Origin: Paenibacillus wynnii
GTDB taxonomy: Bacteria; Bacillota; Bacilli; Paenibacillales; Paenibacillaceae
Assembly: GCF_000757885.1 (NCBI RefSeq)
Contig: NZ_JQCR01000003.1
Coordinates: forward strand, 124,001 to 188,000
Length of the DNA: 64,000 nt
Direction of reading: 5' to 3'
The notes below the pieces were generated by a model that made no database searches, had not been told where the DNA came from, and saw only the letters and a program-made list of their open reading frames with translations. A program made the position numbers and the translations under genes. This document shows positions 53,602-63,326 of the stretch, one piece after another; the stretch's first letter is position 1, and every line of letters starts with the position of its first letter.

Positions 53602-54438
53602 CTAATCTTGACGTGGGACAAGCCCTGACAACAGTGCAATCGTATCATTAATCTCCGGGCCGGTAATCTCCTCCAGAGAGATATCAATCATTGGCTTGTA
53701 TTGTTGAAGCTTGGCCATAAAGGCTTCCGTGTGGAAAAGTCCTTTACCTGCAATCCCATGTCTGACTCGGTTGTCCTCGTAATAGATATCCTTTAAATGG
53801 ACAAGAATCATCCGGTCCCCGTACAGCTTGAAAGCTCTATCCACAATTTCATCCTGTAGATGAACTTCTTCTCCGATCATATTGCAAGGGTCAAAAACAA
53901 CCCCAAGTGTACTGGATGGCACCTCTTCAAGAATGCGTTGCATGCTGTCCGGTGTGGACAGTGTATGGTTACTGACCCCCTCGAGTCCGATAGAGACACC
54001 CCATTTATTAGCTTCCTCAGCTAGTTCCTGAACTGTAGCATGAAGCGTTTCCCATCCTTTTTCAATGTAATGGATCGGTTCTTGCTGCAGCCAATTCGTT
54101 AGAGCACCGGTCTCTGTCGCAACCATAGGCGCACCGAATTGACGGGCGTATCGAAGGTGCTCTTTGAACCGGTTGATCTCAGTTCTCCTAATCGCGGGAT
54201 CAGGGTGAATTGGATTAATATAGCAGCCTAGAACTCCAATGCGTATGCCTGCCTTGTCAAATTGCTCCCCTATGTAACTGGCTAGACCGGGACTAAGCTT
54301 ACCGGTAGAAGTGTCGATGTCTTGAATAGCCTTCGATAAGGCCAACTGAACAAAGTCAATATTGTACTGCTGTAAGGTAGTAGTCAATTGTTTGAGCGGC
54401 AAGCAGCCTACCGTATGAGCTAAGGTTCCATATCCCAA
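53602..54438 (-). CDS. Sugar phosphate isomerase/epimerase family protein (TIM barrel)
   Basis: 278 residues of the xylose isomerase-like TIM barrel superfamily: GVLGCYINPIHP, FGAPMVATETG, WGVSIGLEGVSNH, VVFDPCNM and MILVHLKDIYYED with the metal-binding Glu, Asp and His residues typical of the fold. Substrate unknown; such proteins are often linked to sugar or inositol catabolism. TTG at 54438 lies 6 bases after GGAGGG and gives the natural N-terminus (GYGTLAHTVG); a longer in-frame extension to 54522 starts without a ribosome binding site and is hydrophilic and unlike the family. Confidence 0.82.
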   Translation of the reverse strand: MGYGTLAHTVGCLPLKQLTTTLQQYNIDFVQLALSKAIQDIDTSTGKLSPGLASYIGEQFDKAGIRIGVLGCYINPIHPDPAIRRTEINRFKEHLRYARQFGAPMVATETGALTNWLQQEPIHYIEKGWETLHATVQELAEEANKWGVSIGLEGVSNHTLSTPDSMQRILEEVPSSTLGVVFDPCNMIGEEVHLQDEIVDRAFKLYGDRMILVHLKDIYYEDNRVRHGIAGKGLFHTEAFMAKLQQYKPMIDISLEEITGPEINDTIALLSGLVPRQD

Positions 54439-54683
54439 AAGATTCCCTCCGATTTCAATTTGATATCGCTTACAACTCCTGTTTTTAAAATGGTACTTCT
54501 TGTATTGAATAAATGCAATCATAAAAATGCCCGAGTGTTTGAGCGAATTTTAACTTTTTGTCGTGACTTTTTTAATTAAAAGGTTTACAATGAATAGCTT
54601 CCTGACTATACTCAACCATATAATTAGGAAAAAAGACACTAGAATAAAGGTAATATGAATAAAAAAGAAGGTGAGTTGAAAAT

Positions 54684-55943
54684 TTGAATTCTCAACAGAA
54701 GGCTGCTAATCCGCCAAAGCTTTTAACAAATCGGTTCATCCAGACGATTATATTATCAAATGTTCTCCTACAAATCGGAATCTGGGTACGTAATTTCGCA
54801 ATACTTCTCTACGTGGCGGATAAAACCGGTAATGATCCGTACGCCATTTCGCTTATCAGCGTGGCTGAATTTGCTCCAATTTTCGTGTTTTCTTTTATTG
54901 GAGGAACATTCGCAGATCGCTGGTTACCGAAAAAAACGATGATTTGGTGCGACTTATTATCAGCCGTATCGGTGTTCGTTGTATTGCTTACGATTCATTA
55001 TGGATCTTGGCATTCCGTGTATTTTGTCACCTTTATATCGGCTATTCTTTCACAGTTCTCACAGCCATCCGGTATGCGTCTCTTTAAGCAGCATGTGCCT
55101 GAAGACCAACTGCAGCAGGGAATGGCGCTTTTCCAGTCACTGATGGCGATATTCATGGTTCTTGGGCCGATGCTCGGTACACTTGCATACAGCAACTTGG
55201 GACTTGAAGCTTCTGTTGCGGTTATGGGTGTTGTGTTCCTACTGTCAGCTGCTGTATTGTTTCGTCTTCCTAAGGATAAAGTTAATGAGCAACCAAAACC
55301 AGTAAAAGGGCAGTTCATGAAGGAACTGAGTGAAGGCTTTCGATATGTTTGGCAAAGCCAGGTGCTTCGAATGCTTGGAGCCGCTTTTATTTTAGCTGGG
55401 CTTGCCGTGGGACTCTCTCAAGCGCTCGGACTGTTCATTGTAACGGAACGGCTTGGCAAACCAGAGGAGTTTCTACAATACATGCTTATGGTTAACGGTA
55501 TAGCTATGCTCGTTGGGGGCGGTATCGTAGCAGTATTCTCCAAACGTGTTCCTCCGCAGATGTTACTTAGTCTGGGAATGCTTATAGGAGCCATTTGTAC
55601 AGTCATCGTTGGGTACTCGACCAATGTAACCGTTACTCTAGCCACACAATTTATTAATGGACTCGCCTTCCCTTGCATTCATATTGGGATCAGTACGATG
55701 ATTCTAAAATGGTCACATGAATCCATAGTGGGTCGGGTAAATGGGGTCCTTAACCCCATGTTCACCGGTATGATGGTCATCTCGATGTCTTTAGCAGGCA
55801 AACTTAAGGGGGAGTTTCCTCTGGTATCTATATATACAGGGGCAGGCTTCTTATTCTTTTTTGGCGCCATGGTTTTAATTCCAATCATGAGTCAAAAAGC
55901 ACCGGAGAACTTAAATGTATCGCAAGTCGTAAACGAAACGTAG
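54684..55943 (+). CDS. MFS transporter (MFS_3, efflux type)
   Basis: 419 residues with twelve hydrophobic segments and GGTFADRWLPKK after segment 2. Resembles enterobactin-exporter and macrolide-efflux type MFS proteins and the MFS protein at 43368, with which it shares only family-level likeness. TTG start, AAGGTGAG in front. Stand-alone gene with its own terminator. Substrate unknown. Confidence 0.88.
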   Translation: MNSQQKAANPPKLLTNRFIQTIILSNVLLQIGIWVRNFAILLYVADKTGNDPYAISLISVAEFAPIFVFSFIGGTFADRWLPKKTMIWCDLLSAVSVFVVLLTIHYGSWHSVYFVTFISAILSQFSQPSGMRLFKQHVPEDQLQQGMALFQSLMAIFMVLGPMLGTLAYSNLGLEASVAVMGVVFLLSAAVLFRLPKDKVNEQPKPVKGQFMKELSEGFRYVWQSQVLRMLGAAFILAGLAVGLSQALGLFIVTERLGKPEEFLQYMLMVNGIAMLVGGGIVAVFSKRVPPQMLLSLGMLIGAICTVIVGYSTNVTVTLATQFINGLAFPCIHIGISTMILKWSHESIVGRVNGVLNPMFTGMMVISMSLAGKLKGEFPLVSIYTGAGFLFFFGAMVLIPIMSQKAPENLNVSQVVNET

Positions 55944-55971
55944 ACGGTTAGATCAATTTACACTTTATTTA

Positions 55972-56000
55972 AGGCAGCCTATTGGGCTGTTTTTTTTTTT
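55972..56000 (+). terminator. Rho-independent terminator after the MFS gene
   Basis: AGGCAGCC-TATT-GGGCTGTT followed by eleven T. Confidence 0.88.
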
Positions 56001-56024
56001 GGGGAATTTATAACTAAATAACTT

Positions 56025-56075
56025 TTGACAACTATATCGGCAACCGTTATAATAACTATAACGTTAACCGATATA
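56025..56075 (+). promoter_or_regulatory. Consensus sigma-A promoter covered by a 19-bp imperfect dyad (PadR operator)
   Basis: TTGACA (56025-56030), 17-bp spacer and TATAAT (56048-56053) match the vegetative consensus exactly. A dyad with 19-bp arms (56033-56051 and 56057-56075, 16 of 19 positions matching, 5-base spacer) covers the spacer, -10 box and start site. The first gene downstream is a PadR repressor, so autorepression is the likely logic. Confidence 0.85.
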
Positions 56076-56119
56076 ACGGCATATGATACAACGGATGCCG
56101 ATGATAAGGAGGAGAACAT

Positions 56120-56446
56120 TTGCAAGATAACAATGAACGAATTGCGCTTACAGAAGCGGTATATTACATTTTGCTATCCCTATATGAACCCATGCACGGT
56201 TATGGAATTATCCAGAATGTTGTGGGTTTAAGCAATGGCAGAGTGAATCTTGCGGCGGGAACTTTGTACGGAGCCCTCAATACCTTGTTGGAACGACAGT
56301 GGATTAGAGCTCTTCCGGGGGAACTCAATTCCAGAAAGAAAGAATATGAAATTACTGATTTCGGAAAACAAGTTATAAATATGGAATTACTGCGTTTGCA
56401 AGAATTAATTGAGAACGGTTATAGGACAGTTGGGAGGAATGGATAA
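56120..56446 (+). CDS. PadR family transcriptional regulator
   Basis: 108 residues with the PadR winged helix (EAVYYILLSLYEPMHGYGII, AAGTLYGALNTLLERQWI, KKEYEITDFGKQ). TTG start behind AAGGAGGAG. Forms an operon with the DUF2812 membrane protein that overlaps it (TAATG). PadR-DUF2812 pairs are common in Bacillota; the DUF2812 protein may act as a partner or sensor for the regulator. Confidence 0.92.
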   Translation: MQDNNERIALTEAVYYILLSLYEPMHGYGIIQNVVGLSNGRVNLAAGTLYGALNTLLERQWIRALPGELNSRKKEYEITDFGKQVINMELLRLQELIENGYRTVGRNG

Positions 56447-57012
56447 TGAAATATGTTAAGTATAAAGTTTTTTCGATTGGTGCATATGAGAAAGAAGAAC
56501 AATGGCTGAATGAAATGTCGGCAAAAGGAATGCATCTAACCGATATTGGTTTTTGCAGATATGTCTTTGAAAAAGGAACACCCGGCGAATACATATATCG
56601 CCTCCAGATGCTAGAAAATATACCGACACATCCCCAAAGTGTTGATTACATTAGATTCGTGGAAGATACAGGAGCGGAACAGGTGGGTTCAATTCTGCGT
56701 TGGGTATATTTTAGGAAAAAAGCAGCGAATGGGCCGTTTGATTTATACTCTGACCTTGATTCAAGACTGAAACATTACCGAAGTATCAATGCTATATGTA
56801 ATGTAATTATTCCGATTGAATTTATAATAGGGGCTTTAAATATATTTATCATAAATGTTAATGTTCCCGGGGAGTTACCTAATATAATTTATAGAACAAA
56901 TATGTTACTTGGACTTTTTTGTATTGGATTGGGGATCTGGGTTATTTTTATCAGCCGCTCCATTCGCAAGAAAATTAAAATATTAAAAAAGGAAAGTACA
57001 ATTAGAGAATAA
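56446..57012 (+). CDS. DUF2812 domain membrane protein
   Basis: 188 residues. The N-terminal part (EKEEQWLNEMSAKGMHL, about 15-31) is the DUF2812 signature; two transmembrane segments follow (about 120-138 and 155-172). Function unknown. The ATG overlaps the PadR stop by one base, with GGGAGGA in front, so it is co-expressed with that regulator. Confidence 0.88.
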   Translation: MKYVKYKVFSIGAYEKEEQWLNEMSAKGMHLTDIGFCRYVFEKGTPGEYIYRLQMLENIPTHPQSVDYIRFVEDTGAEQVGSILRWVYFRKKAANGPFDLYSDLDSRLKHYRSINAICNVIIPIEFIIGALNIFIINVNVPGELPNIIYRTNMLLGLFCIGLGIWVIFISRSIRKKIKILKKESTIRE

Positions 57013-57087
57013 CCTAGTATTACTATATCTTAAGGCCAAATGAAGACTATCGATGATTCCTGGAAATGATGTTTGTGAAACATGGCA

Positions 57088-57123
57088 AGAAGCGGATGCA
57101 GTGCTTACTTCATCCGCTTCTGA
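57088..57123 (-). terminator. Bidirectional terminator between the DUF2812 and aprX-like genes
   Basis: AAGAAGCGGATG - CAGTGCTTACT - TCATCCGCTTCT, a stem of about 11 bp between convergent genes. The T/A runs are short, but position and symmetry fit. Confidence 0.7.
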
Positions 57124-57142
57124 TTTCTGGGAGCATATTACT

Positions 57143-58426
57143 TCAGCGCTGCTTTGGTTTTTTTCTTCTACATGGTTTCCCCTTCAAGAACCGCACGTTG
57201 ATCTCCCCGCTCCCCGCTGTGTTAGGCCCCAGCTTGAGGCGAAACGTATTTCTTTTGAGAATCGTCTTCACCTGCTTGGGAGAAAGAGTGGGATTACGCT
57301 GCAGCAATTGGGCAGCAGCACCTGAGACGATTGGTGTAGACATGCTGGTACCGGATAGCACAAAATATCGTTTGCCGATTCTCAAAAAAGGGAACTCTCG
57401 ATCCAACTGTGAGCAGGGGGCTCGAAGGGAGATGATCTTCTCACCCGGTGCTACTAAGTCTGGTTTACTCCGTCCGCCAATGAGGGGGCCGCGGCCGGAA
57501 AAGTCGGTGATGCGATCATCCGCCTGTGTAAGGGTACGCCTATCGTCTACTGCACCCACAGTAATAGCTAAAGGGCTATTTCCAGGGGACTCGATAGTAC
57601 TCCTCCCGGGACCGCGGTTTCCGGCAGCTACAACAACGGTTAACCCGGCCCGGACGGCTTTTTCTACAGCTTGGCACAAGAGATCATCCTCACAAGAAGT
57701 CAGGACCGGACCGCCAAACGACAGTGAAAGTATCCGCAGGTTTAACCGCTTCCGGTTAGTAATACACCACTCAATTCCTTTAATAATAGTCGAATCGAAC
57801 CCGTTACCGTCTTTATCCAATACTTTTACACCTACGATTCCTGCTTCTGGAGCAGGACCTTTGTATTTCCCTTTACTCACCCATCCATTGCCTGCCGCAT
57901 CCCCTGCAACATGTGTCCCGTGGCCGTTGTCATCGTAGGGCCGTTTCTTGTGATTGACCCAATCTTTAAAAGCCACAATTCGGTTACTAGGTCGGGTCAG
58001 ATCTGGATGCGGGTACACTCCGGTATCGATAATGGCGATGTTGATCCCTTTTCCAGTAAGATCTTTTTTCTTTTGAACAGCTGCAGAACCTATGGAAGGC
58101 GTCGCTATATTGAGCGATGTTTTTTTGATTCCGTCTAAGTAAATTTTCTTAACTCCATCCCAACTGCACATCCGTTTCAGACATTGAACTGAAACCTTTG
58201 ACGACACAGAATTAAAGAGGGGGAGACGCTGAATGATTGGGCAGGTGTGTTGACCTAGATGCTTTTGTAAAGACTGTAAGCTGGCCGGAGTCAGCTTCTG
58301 TTGGAACTGAATAATGACTGGGATTGCAGCTGGTTTGCGGCCGCGGACAGTGAATTGTCGAATCTTTTTTCGTAGTGGCTGATTCAATTTATCGGAATTT
58401 TTATGTAGCCAAATTTGTCCGTCCAT
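57143..58426 (-). CDS. aprX: AprX-like subtilisin family serine protease (S8)
   Basis: 427 residues, no signal peptide. N-terminal inhibitor-I9-like propeptide region (about 35-105), then the S8 catalytic domain with Asp134 (IIDTGV), His169 (DNGHGTHVAG), Asn270 of the oxyanion hole (AAGN) and Ser361 (GTSMSTP). Length and lack of secretion signal match B. subtilis AprX (about 440 residues), an intracellular protease. The C-terminal tail is very basic (KGKPCRRKKPKQR). ATG preceded by GAGAGGTGATC. Convergent to the PadR operon. Confidence 0.92.
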   Translation of the reverse strand: MDGQIWLHKNSDKLNQPLRKKIRQFTVRGRKPAAIPVIIQFQQKLTPASLQSLQKHLGQHTCPIIQRLPLFNSVSSKVSVQCLKRMCSWDGVKKIYLDGIKKTSLNIATPSIGSAAVQKKKDLTGKGINIAIIDTGVYPHPDLTRPSNRIVAFKDWVNHKKRPYDDNGHGTHVAGDAAGNGWVSKGKYKGPAPEAGIVGVKVLDKDGNGFDSTIIKGIEWCITNRKRLNLRILSLSFGGPVLTSCEDDLLCQAVEKAVRAGLTVVVAAGNRGPGRSTIESPGNSPLAITVGAVDDRRTLTQADDRITDFSGRGPLIGGRSKPDLVAPGEKIISLRAPCSQLDREFPFLRIGKRYFVLSGTSMSTPIVSGAAAQLLQRNPTLSPKQVKTILKRNTFRLKLGPNTAGSGEINVRFLKGKPCRRKKPKQR

Positions 58427-58565
58427 CGTTGTGGATCACCTCTCAAGTGCATTGTATGCACTACTGATCGGAGCGGGTACTACCTATTAATCTGCCACTT
58501 GAATAGCGCAGGGGATACTCTTTTTGTATAATTACACTGGAGCTATCAATTAAGGGGGCTTAACA

Positions 58566-59369
58566 ATGACGATACTTATTGATGACGTCTTAAACAAATT
58601 AATGGAATCTGTTGGACCCGTTGGCCCATTAGCAACTACGGTAGACGGTCTGAAATCAGGAGACTCCTCCTCCGAAGTCAAAGGGATAGTAACGGCATTC
58701 ATGGCGACACAGGACGTAATTGAACAGGCGATTGCTCTTGGCGCGAACCTGCTTATCACTCATGAGGGAACATTTTACAGCCACCAAGACACTAAGCACA
58801 CTTTATTAAATGATCCGGTATATCAGGTAAAGCAAAAGCTTATTGACGAGTCTGGAATTGCCATCTACCGCTTTCATGACCATTTGCATCGTTATCAGCC
58901 AGACGGCATTATGGCAGGACTAATCAAGGAATTAGGCTGGGAACCGTATATAAATGAACATCAACCGGCTGCAGCAATGGTAACCATTCCAGCTATGACT
59001 GTTAAGGAGATAGCCGAATACATAAAGCAGAAGCTGGGTATTTCTTTTGTCCGTATTATTGGAGACTTATCTATGACATGTACGCGTATTGGATTGTTGG
59101 CGGGCTATAGAGGTGGAGGCGACATGTGTATCCCGCTTTTTGAAAAAGAAAATCTGGACTTGATCATCTCAGGTGAAGGGCCCGAGTGGGAGACTCCGGA
59201 ATATGTGAGGGATGCACATCATCAAGGCAAAGAGAAAGCATTAATTATCCTAGGCCATGCGCAAAGCGAAGAACCCGGCATGAAGCATCTAGCCAAGTAT
59301 CTCGAAGCTAGTTTTCTTATGATTCCAGTTCACTTTATCTCGGGAAAACATTCCTTCCAGTTGGTTTGA
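58566..59369 (+). CDS. Nif3-like dinuclear metal centre protein
   Basis: 267 residues of the Nif3/YqfO (GTP cyclohydrolase 1 type 2 homologue) family, shorter than the B. subtilis form (about 370) because the inserted PII-like domain is missing. Metal ligands are expected in LLITHEGTFYS, YRFHDHLHRY, ISGEGPEWETPEY and the C-terminal HFISGKHS. Function of the family is unknown. AAGGGGG precedes the ATG. Ends before a strong terminator. Confidence 0.85.
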   Translation: MTILIDDVLNKLMESVGPVGPLATTVDGLKSGDSSSEVKGIVTAFMATQDVIEQAIALGANLLITHEGTFYSHQDTKHTLLNDPVYQVKQKLIDESGIAIYRFHDHLHRYQPDGIMAGLIKELGWEPYINEHQPAAAMVTIPAMTVKEIAEYIKQKLGISFVRIIGDLSMTCTRIGLLAGYRGGGDMCIPLFEKENLDLIISGEGPEWETPEYVRDAHHQGKEKALIILGHAQSEEPGMKHLAKYLEASFLMIPVHFISGKHSFQLV

Positions 59370-59436
59370 GACTTGAATATAGGATGGATTAGTGAAAGCC
59401 AAAATTAATATAGTAACTATTCATAACTAAAAAAAT

Positions 59437-59476
59437 ACTGCTAAGCACAAGGGGTACCCAAGTGTTAGCAGTTTTT
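59437..59476 (+). terminator. Rho-independent terminator
   Basis: ACTGCTAAGCAC and GTGTTAGCAGT form a stem with a G-T pair around a loop that itself contains GGGGTACCC, followed by TTTTTT. It lies between convergent genes. Confidence 0.85.
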
Positions 59477-59509
59477 TGTGTGAGGAATTGGATTTAGGCT
59501 GCACTGCTG

Positions 59510-60412
59510 TTATTCTGGTAATCGCAGCGTTCCTTCAAGCGTCACATGCGCGACTCCTCCAACTTTGATCATGGCACTAAATTCCGTTGGTATAATAGTG
59601 ATGAAGAGCTTCCCCGGCCGCCCGATGGCATCTCCTTGACCAACCGTCAAATGATGGGTTTCTTCTGCATTTAGAATACCTTCCAGTACTAGATAACCGG
59701 CCAAAGCGCCATTTGCCGCTCCGGTAACAGGATCTTCGGCAATGCCGACAGCAGGAGCAAAATCTCTGGTGTACAGATCGAACCCGGGTTTTGCGTCAAA
59801 TGTGAAAAGATGAGTAGTACTGATATTATGTTTCTTATTCAAGGAGGCTAATTGCTCCATGTTAGGTTTGGCGGCATCGATTGCAGCATGTGTTTTGACT
59901 GGAATAATAAGATGCCAATTCCCTGTACTAGCAAGTTTAATGGGAAATCGATCATCCAATTGATCGAGATCAATGCCGACCAGCGAGGCGATTACCAGAG
60001 GGTCAAGCTGAATATCCTGAACTTGGGGCGAAACCTGCGTCATAGTGACCCTGCTAATGCTTCTGTTCTTGTAATCCCACTGCACGGGTATAAGCCCAAT
60101 GTTGGTTTCAAAGACGACTTGATCAGCTTTTTCTGCCCATCCATACTCAGTTGCAAGCAACCAGGCAGAACCCACTGTAGCGTGGCCGCAGAAATTAATC
60201 TCCTCTTGGGGAGTGAAATAACGAACGCGAAAGTCTGCTTTCGGATCTGTAGCCGGCAATAAAAAAGCGGACTCCGGCAAATTCAACTCGTTGGCAATTT
60301 GCTGCATTTGAGTTAATGTTAATTCACTGGCATCAGGTACCACACCAGCGGGATTGCCTTCGAACGGATTCTGGGTAAAAGCATCGACATGATAAACGCT
60401 TATCTTTTTCAT
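59510..60412 (-). CDS. PhzF family isomerase
   Basis: 300 residues with the diaminopimelate epimerase-like double fold of the PhzF family: the N-terminal VYHVDAFTQNPFEGNPAGVV, the catalytic glutamate in LPESAF, FCGHATVGSAW and GAANGALAGYL. Related proteins isomerise or bind various substrates; there are no phenazine genes in the window, so the substrate is unknown. ATG 60412 gives the natural N-terminus with GAAGGAG upstream; the frame extends further to 60493, but that part is unlike the family. Confidence 0.9.
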   Translation of the reverse strand: MKKISVYHVDAFTQNPFEGNPAGVVPDASELTLTQMQQIANELNLPESAFLLPATDPKADFRVRYFTPQEEINFCGHATVGSAWLLATEYGWAEKADQVVFETNIGLIPVQWDYKNRSISRVTMTQVSPQVQDIQLDPLVIASLVGIDLDQLDDRFPIKLASTGNWHLIIPVKTHAAIDAAKPNMEQLASLNKKHNISTTHLFTFDAKPGFDLYTRDFAPAVGIAEDPVTGAANGALAGYLVLEGILNAEETHHLTVGQGDAIGRPGKLFITIIPTEFSAMIKVGGVAHVTLEGTLRLPE

Positions 60413-60491
60413 TAGATCACTCGCTCCTTCGTTCCTGTTTGTTACATCATAAAGGTAGATTAATTCTACGTAAAATAGAAAGGAAATAGAC

Positions 60492-61661
60492 ATGACTACG
60501 AAGCTGTATTACGAATCTGCATATATGACTGAATGGCAAACAGAAATCATCCAAACGCTGGACAGAGAAGATGGAATTTATATCATCCTGAAGGAGACTG
60601 CTTTTTATCCGCATGGGGGCGGGCAGCCTTGTGATGAAGGATTTATTGATGGAATTCCCGTCCTTGATGTGATCAGTGAAGAAGATGAGGTACTACATAA
60701 GCTGGAACGACTTCCAGAGAAGAATAAGGTTAAGGGTCAGATCCATTGGAATAAAAGGTTCGATCATATGCAGCAGCATAGCGGACAGCATCTGCTCTCG
60801 GCAGTTTTCCATAACCTATATCAGGCTATAACGGTAAGCTTTCATTTGGGTACGGATTATTGCACCATCGACGTGGATCAGCCCGAGTTAACAATCAATC
60901 AATTGGCTTCGATCGAAAATGAAGTGAACCGTCAAATCTATCTAAATCGCAGTATTGTCAGTTATTTGGTTACGGGGGAAGAAATAGCTCAGCTGCAGCT
61001 TGTGAAACAGCCGAAAGTGACGGAGAATATTCGGATTGTAGAAATTAAGGATGTGGAATATAACGCATGTGGGGGCACACATGTCTCATCAACAGGTGAA
61101 ATCGGCATGATTAAGCTGCTGAAGGCGGAAAAGCAGAAGGGAAACGTGAGGATTTATTTCAAATGCGGATATCGTGCCTTGGAGGAATTTAATGATAACC
61201 TGAAGATTTTGGGTGTCTTGTCCACTAAATTCAATACAGGAAAAGATGAAATTATCGACCGGATAGAGAAGTGGGAGGTAGAGCAAAAACAGCTTCAGGC
61301 TGAGCTGGCCTTTCTGAAAGAACAGAACGATGCATATATCGCTCAGGAGCTATTATCTAATAATGAAGGTCATTTAATCTCACATATTTTTGAGGAGAAG
61401 TCCCTTAAGGATTTACAGAATCTTGCAAACAAGCTGACTGCGGAAAATGATTTTCCCGTGCTGCTCGCGACTTCTGCGGAGAACAAGGTTGTATTCGCTT
61501 ATAGTGGCGGATCTGAACTTTCCTGTGGTTCGTTCTTCAAAGCTAATCTGGGTTCATTTAACGGAAAAGGCGGAGGCAGCGATAAACAAGCACAAGCAGG
61601 ATTCCCGAACTGGGTGGATGCTTTGGCCTTCTACGAATTCACAAGGATCCAATTCAATTGA
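60492..61661 (+). CDS. alaX: Alanyl-tRNA editing protein AlaX (long form)
   Basis: Hydrolyses Ser- or Gly-tRNA(Ala). 389 residues: N-terminal AlaX/ThrRS second additional-domain fold with zinc ligands HSGQH (about 97-101) and CGGTH (about 194-198), a helical coiled-coil stretch (about 255-285), and a C-terminal DHHA1-type region (GSFNGKGGGSDKQAQAG). This is the AlaX-L layout. Start behind AAAGGAAA, divergent from the PhzF-family gene. Confidence 0.92.
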   Translation: MTTKLYYESAYMTEWQTEIIQTLDREDGIYIILKETAFYPHGGGQPCDEGFIDGIPVLDVISEEDEVLHKLERLPEKNKVKGQIHWNKRFDHMQQHSGQHLLSAVFHNLYQAITVSFHLGTDYCTIDVDQPELTINQLASIENEVNRQIYLNRSIVSYLVTGEEIAQLQLVKQPKVTENIRIVEIKDVEYNACGGTHVSSTGEIGMIKLLKAEKQKGNVRIYFKCGYRALEEFNDNLKILGVLSTKFNTGKDEIIDRIEKWEVEQKQLQAELAFLKEQNDAYIAQELLSNNEGHLISHIFEEKSLKDLQNLANKLTAENDFPVLLATSAENKVVFAYSGGSELSCGSFFKANLGSFNGKGGGSDKQAQAGFPNWVDALAFYEFTRIQFN

Positions 61662-61840
61662 TTTGTCAATATCATGTGAGCTTCAAATGCAATATGTTAG
61701 TTGCTATGAACAAACAAAAAACAGAATTTTAGATATAATGACAATAAACATGACATAAGCTTCTAAAAGCTACATCCGACAAGATATAATAGCGCCAATA
61801 GCTGATTATAATTATATATCTTAAAGAGTCACCGAAAGGT

Positions 61841-63271
61841 ATGAGGATGATGAGCCTAGAAGCCTTAAACGAACGAGTAAAAGCTGATCTTTCTTATCTG
61901 GCATATGGGGGTAAAGATTGGGTGCTTCCACGTGACCCTTCTGAAGGGCATGTCTATGATGTAGTTATTGTCGGAGGGGGCCAGAGTGGACTAGGAGTAG
62001 CCTTTGGACTTTTACGAGAGCGGATATCTAATATTCTTATCATTGATGAAAACAGTGAAGGCTTGGAAGGTCCATGGGAAACGTATGCTCGAATGGTGAC
62101 TCTGCGAACGCCCAAGCATTTGACCTCCATTGATCTTGGAATTCCTTCTCTTACGTTCCGTTCATGGTGGGAAGCACAGGTCGGATCGCAAGGCTGGGAA
62201 GAGCTAGACAAAATCCCGCGGAGCGATTGGATGAACTATTTACGTTGGTATCGACGGATTCTGGGTCTACCCGTACTCAATGAAGTGAAGCTGAAACTAA
62301 TCGAGCCTATGGAAGAGGGGATTCATCGCCTTCATCTTGAAGGTGCAGGAGCGCCGCCTGCTAACATGCTACTGGCACGTAAAGTGGTTCTGGCTACCGG
62401 GATTCAGGGAGGGGGTGAATGGCATGTGCCGCCAATGATTGCCGAGAAACTACCTAATGATCTCTATGCCCATACCTCCGAGGTTATTGATTTTGAAGCC
62501 CTAAAAGGCAAAAGAATTGCTATTCTGGGGGGAGGGGCATCGGCCTTTGATAATGCCAATTTCGCGTTGTCTGAAGGTGTCGCCGAAGCCCATATCTTTG
62601 TCCGTCGGGAGAAGCTGCCAAGCGTCAATCCGATTCGTCAGATGGAAGGCTCGGGTATGATTGAACGTTTTCATGTGCTTTCGGATGCGGATAAATATGC
62701 TGTAATTTCTCATTTCTTTAACTACAATCAGCCTCCTACTAACGATACCTTTGAGCGAGCAGCGGCATGGCCGGGGTTTCAGTTACACCTTGGTGCACCA
62801 TGGCTTGATGTGGAGGCAGCTGGCAAGGAAGCGGTGGTGACCACGCCTCAGGGGAAATTCACCTTCGACTTCCTGATTATCAGCACCGGTCTTCTCAGCG
62901 ATCCGGCGTTACGTCCAGAACTCCGCAATGTCGCAAGCCATATTGCTCGTTGGAGAGACTACTACAAAGCTCCGGCTGAAGTGGCCAATCCGTTGCTTGA
63001 TGCGCATCCTTACCTCAGCCCAGGGTTTGCTGTTTTAAGTCGAAGTGAAGAGGGAAGAAAGCTAATGCATGGGTTATATGTATTTAATTATTCAGCCTTA
63101 GCAAGCTGCGGCCTTTCCGCTTCCGCGATTTCAGGTATGAAAAATGCTATACCCAAGCTCGTTACTTCAGTAGCCGACCAGCTATTCATTGACGACCGTG
63201 AAGAAATCCTGAATAACTTCTTTACTTACAGTGAAGCTGAATTTGTAGGGGAATGGCCCAAAAAAGAGTAA
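61841..63271 (+). CDS. FAD/NAD(P)-dependent oxidoreductase (flavin monooxygenase-like)
   Basis: 476 residues with two Rossmann motifs: FAD site VVIVGGGQSGLG (about 42-53) and NAD(P) site IAILGGGASAFDNA (about 226-239). The arrangement resembles flavin-containing monooxygenases and lysine/ornithine N-hydroxylases, but no clear substrate can be named. ATG 61841 follows GAAAGG by only two bases; the ATGs at 61847 and 61850 are alternatives. Single gene with a good terminator. Confidence 0.82.
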   Translation: MRMMSLEALNERVKADLSYLAYGGKDWVLPRDPSEGHVYDVVIVGGGQSGLGVAFGLLRERISNILIIDENSEGLEGPWETYARMVTLRTPKHLTSIDLGIPSLTFRSWWEAQVGSQGWEELDKIPRSDWMNYLRWYRRILGLPVLNEVKLKLIEPMEEGIHRLHLEGAGAPPANMLLARKVVLATGIQGGGEWHVPPMIAEKLPNDLYAHTSEVIDFEALKGKRIAILGGGASAFDNANFALSEGVAEAHIFVRREKLPSVNPIRQMEGSGMIERFHVLSDADKYAVISHFFNYNQPPTNDTFERAAAWPGFQLHLGAPWLDVEAAGKEAVVTTPQGKFTFDFLIISTGLLSDPALRPELRNVASHIARWRDYYKAPAEVANPLLDAHPYLSPGFAVLSRSEEGRKLMHGLYVFNYSALASCGLSASAISGMKNAIPKLVTSVADQLFIDDREEILNNFFTYSEAEFVGEWPKKE

Positions 63272-63287
63272 TTTTTTATACTGGGAG

Positions 63288-63326
63288 TAGACCGCAACCT
63301 TTCAACGAGGGCGGTCTATTTTTTTT
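63288..63326 (+). terminator. Rho-independent terminator after the flavoprotein gene
   Basis: TAGACCGC and GCGGTCTA, a perfect 8-bp stem, followed by eight T. Confidence 0.92.

Noticed and set aside
56025-56231. A 68-codon frame at the PadR promoter
   Set aside because: It reads through the promoter dyad and into the padR gene in another frame.
57053-57938. Plus-strand frames of 90 and 290 codons opposite the aprX-like gene
   Set aside because: They are mirror frames of a clearly conserved protease with complete catalytic triad and have no ribosome binding site or family resemblance.
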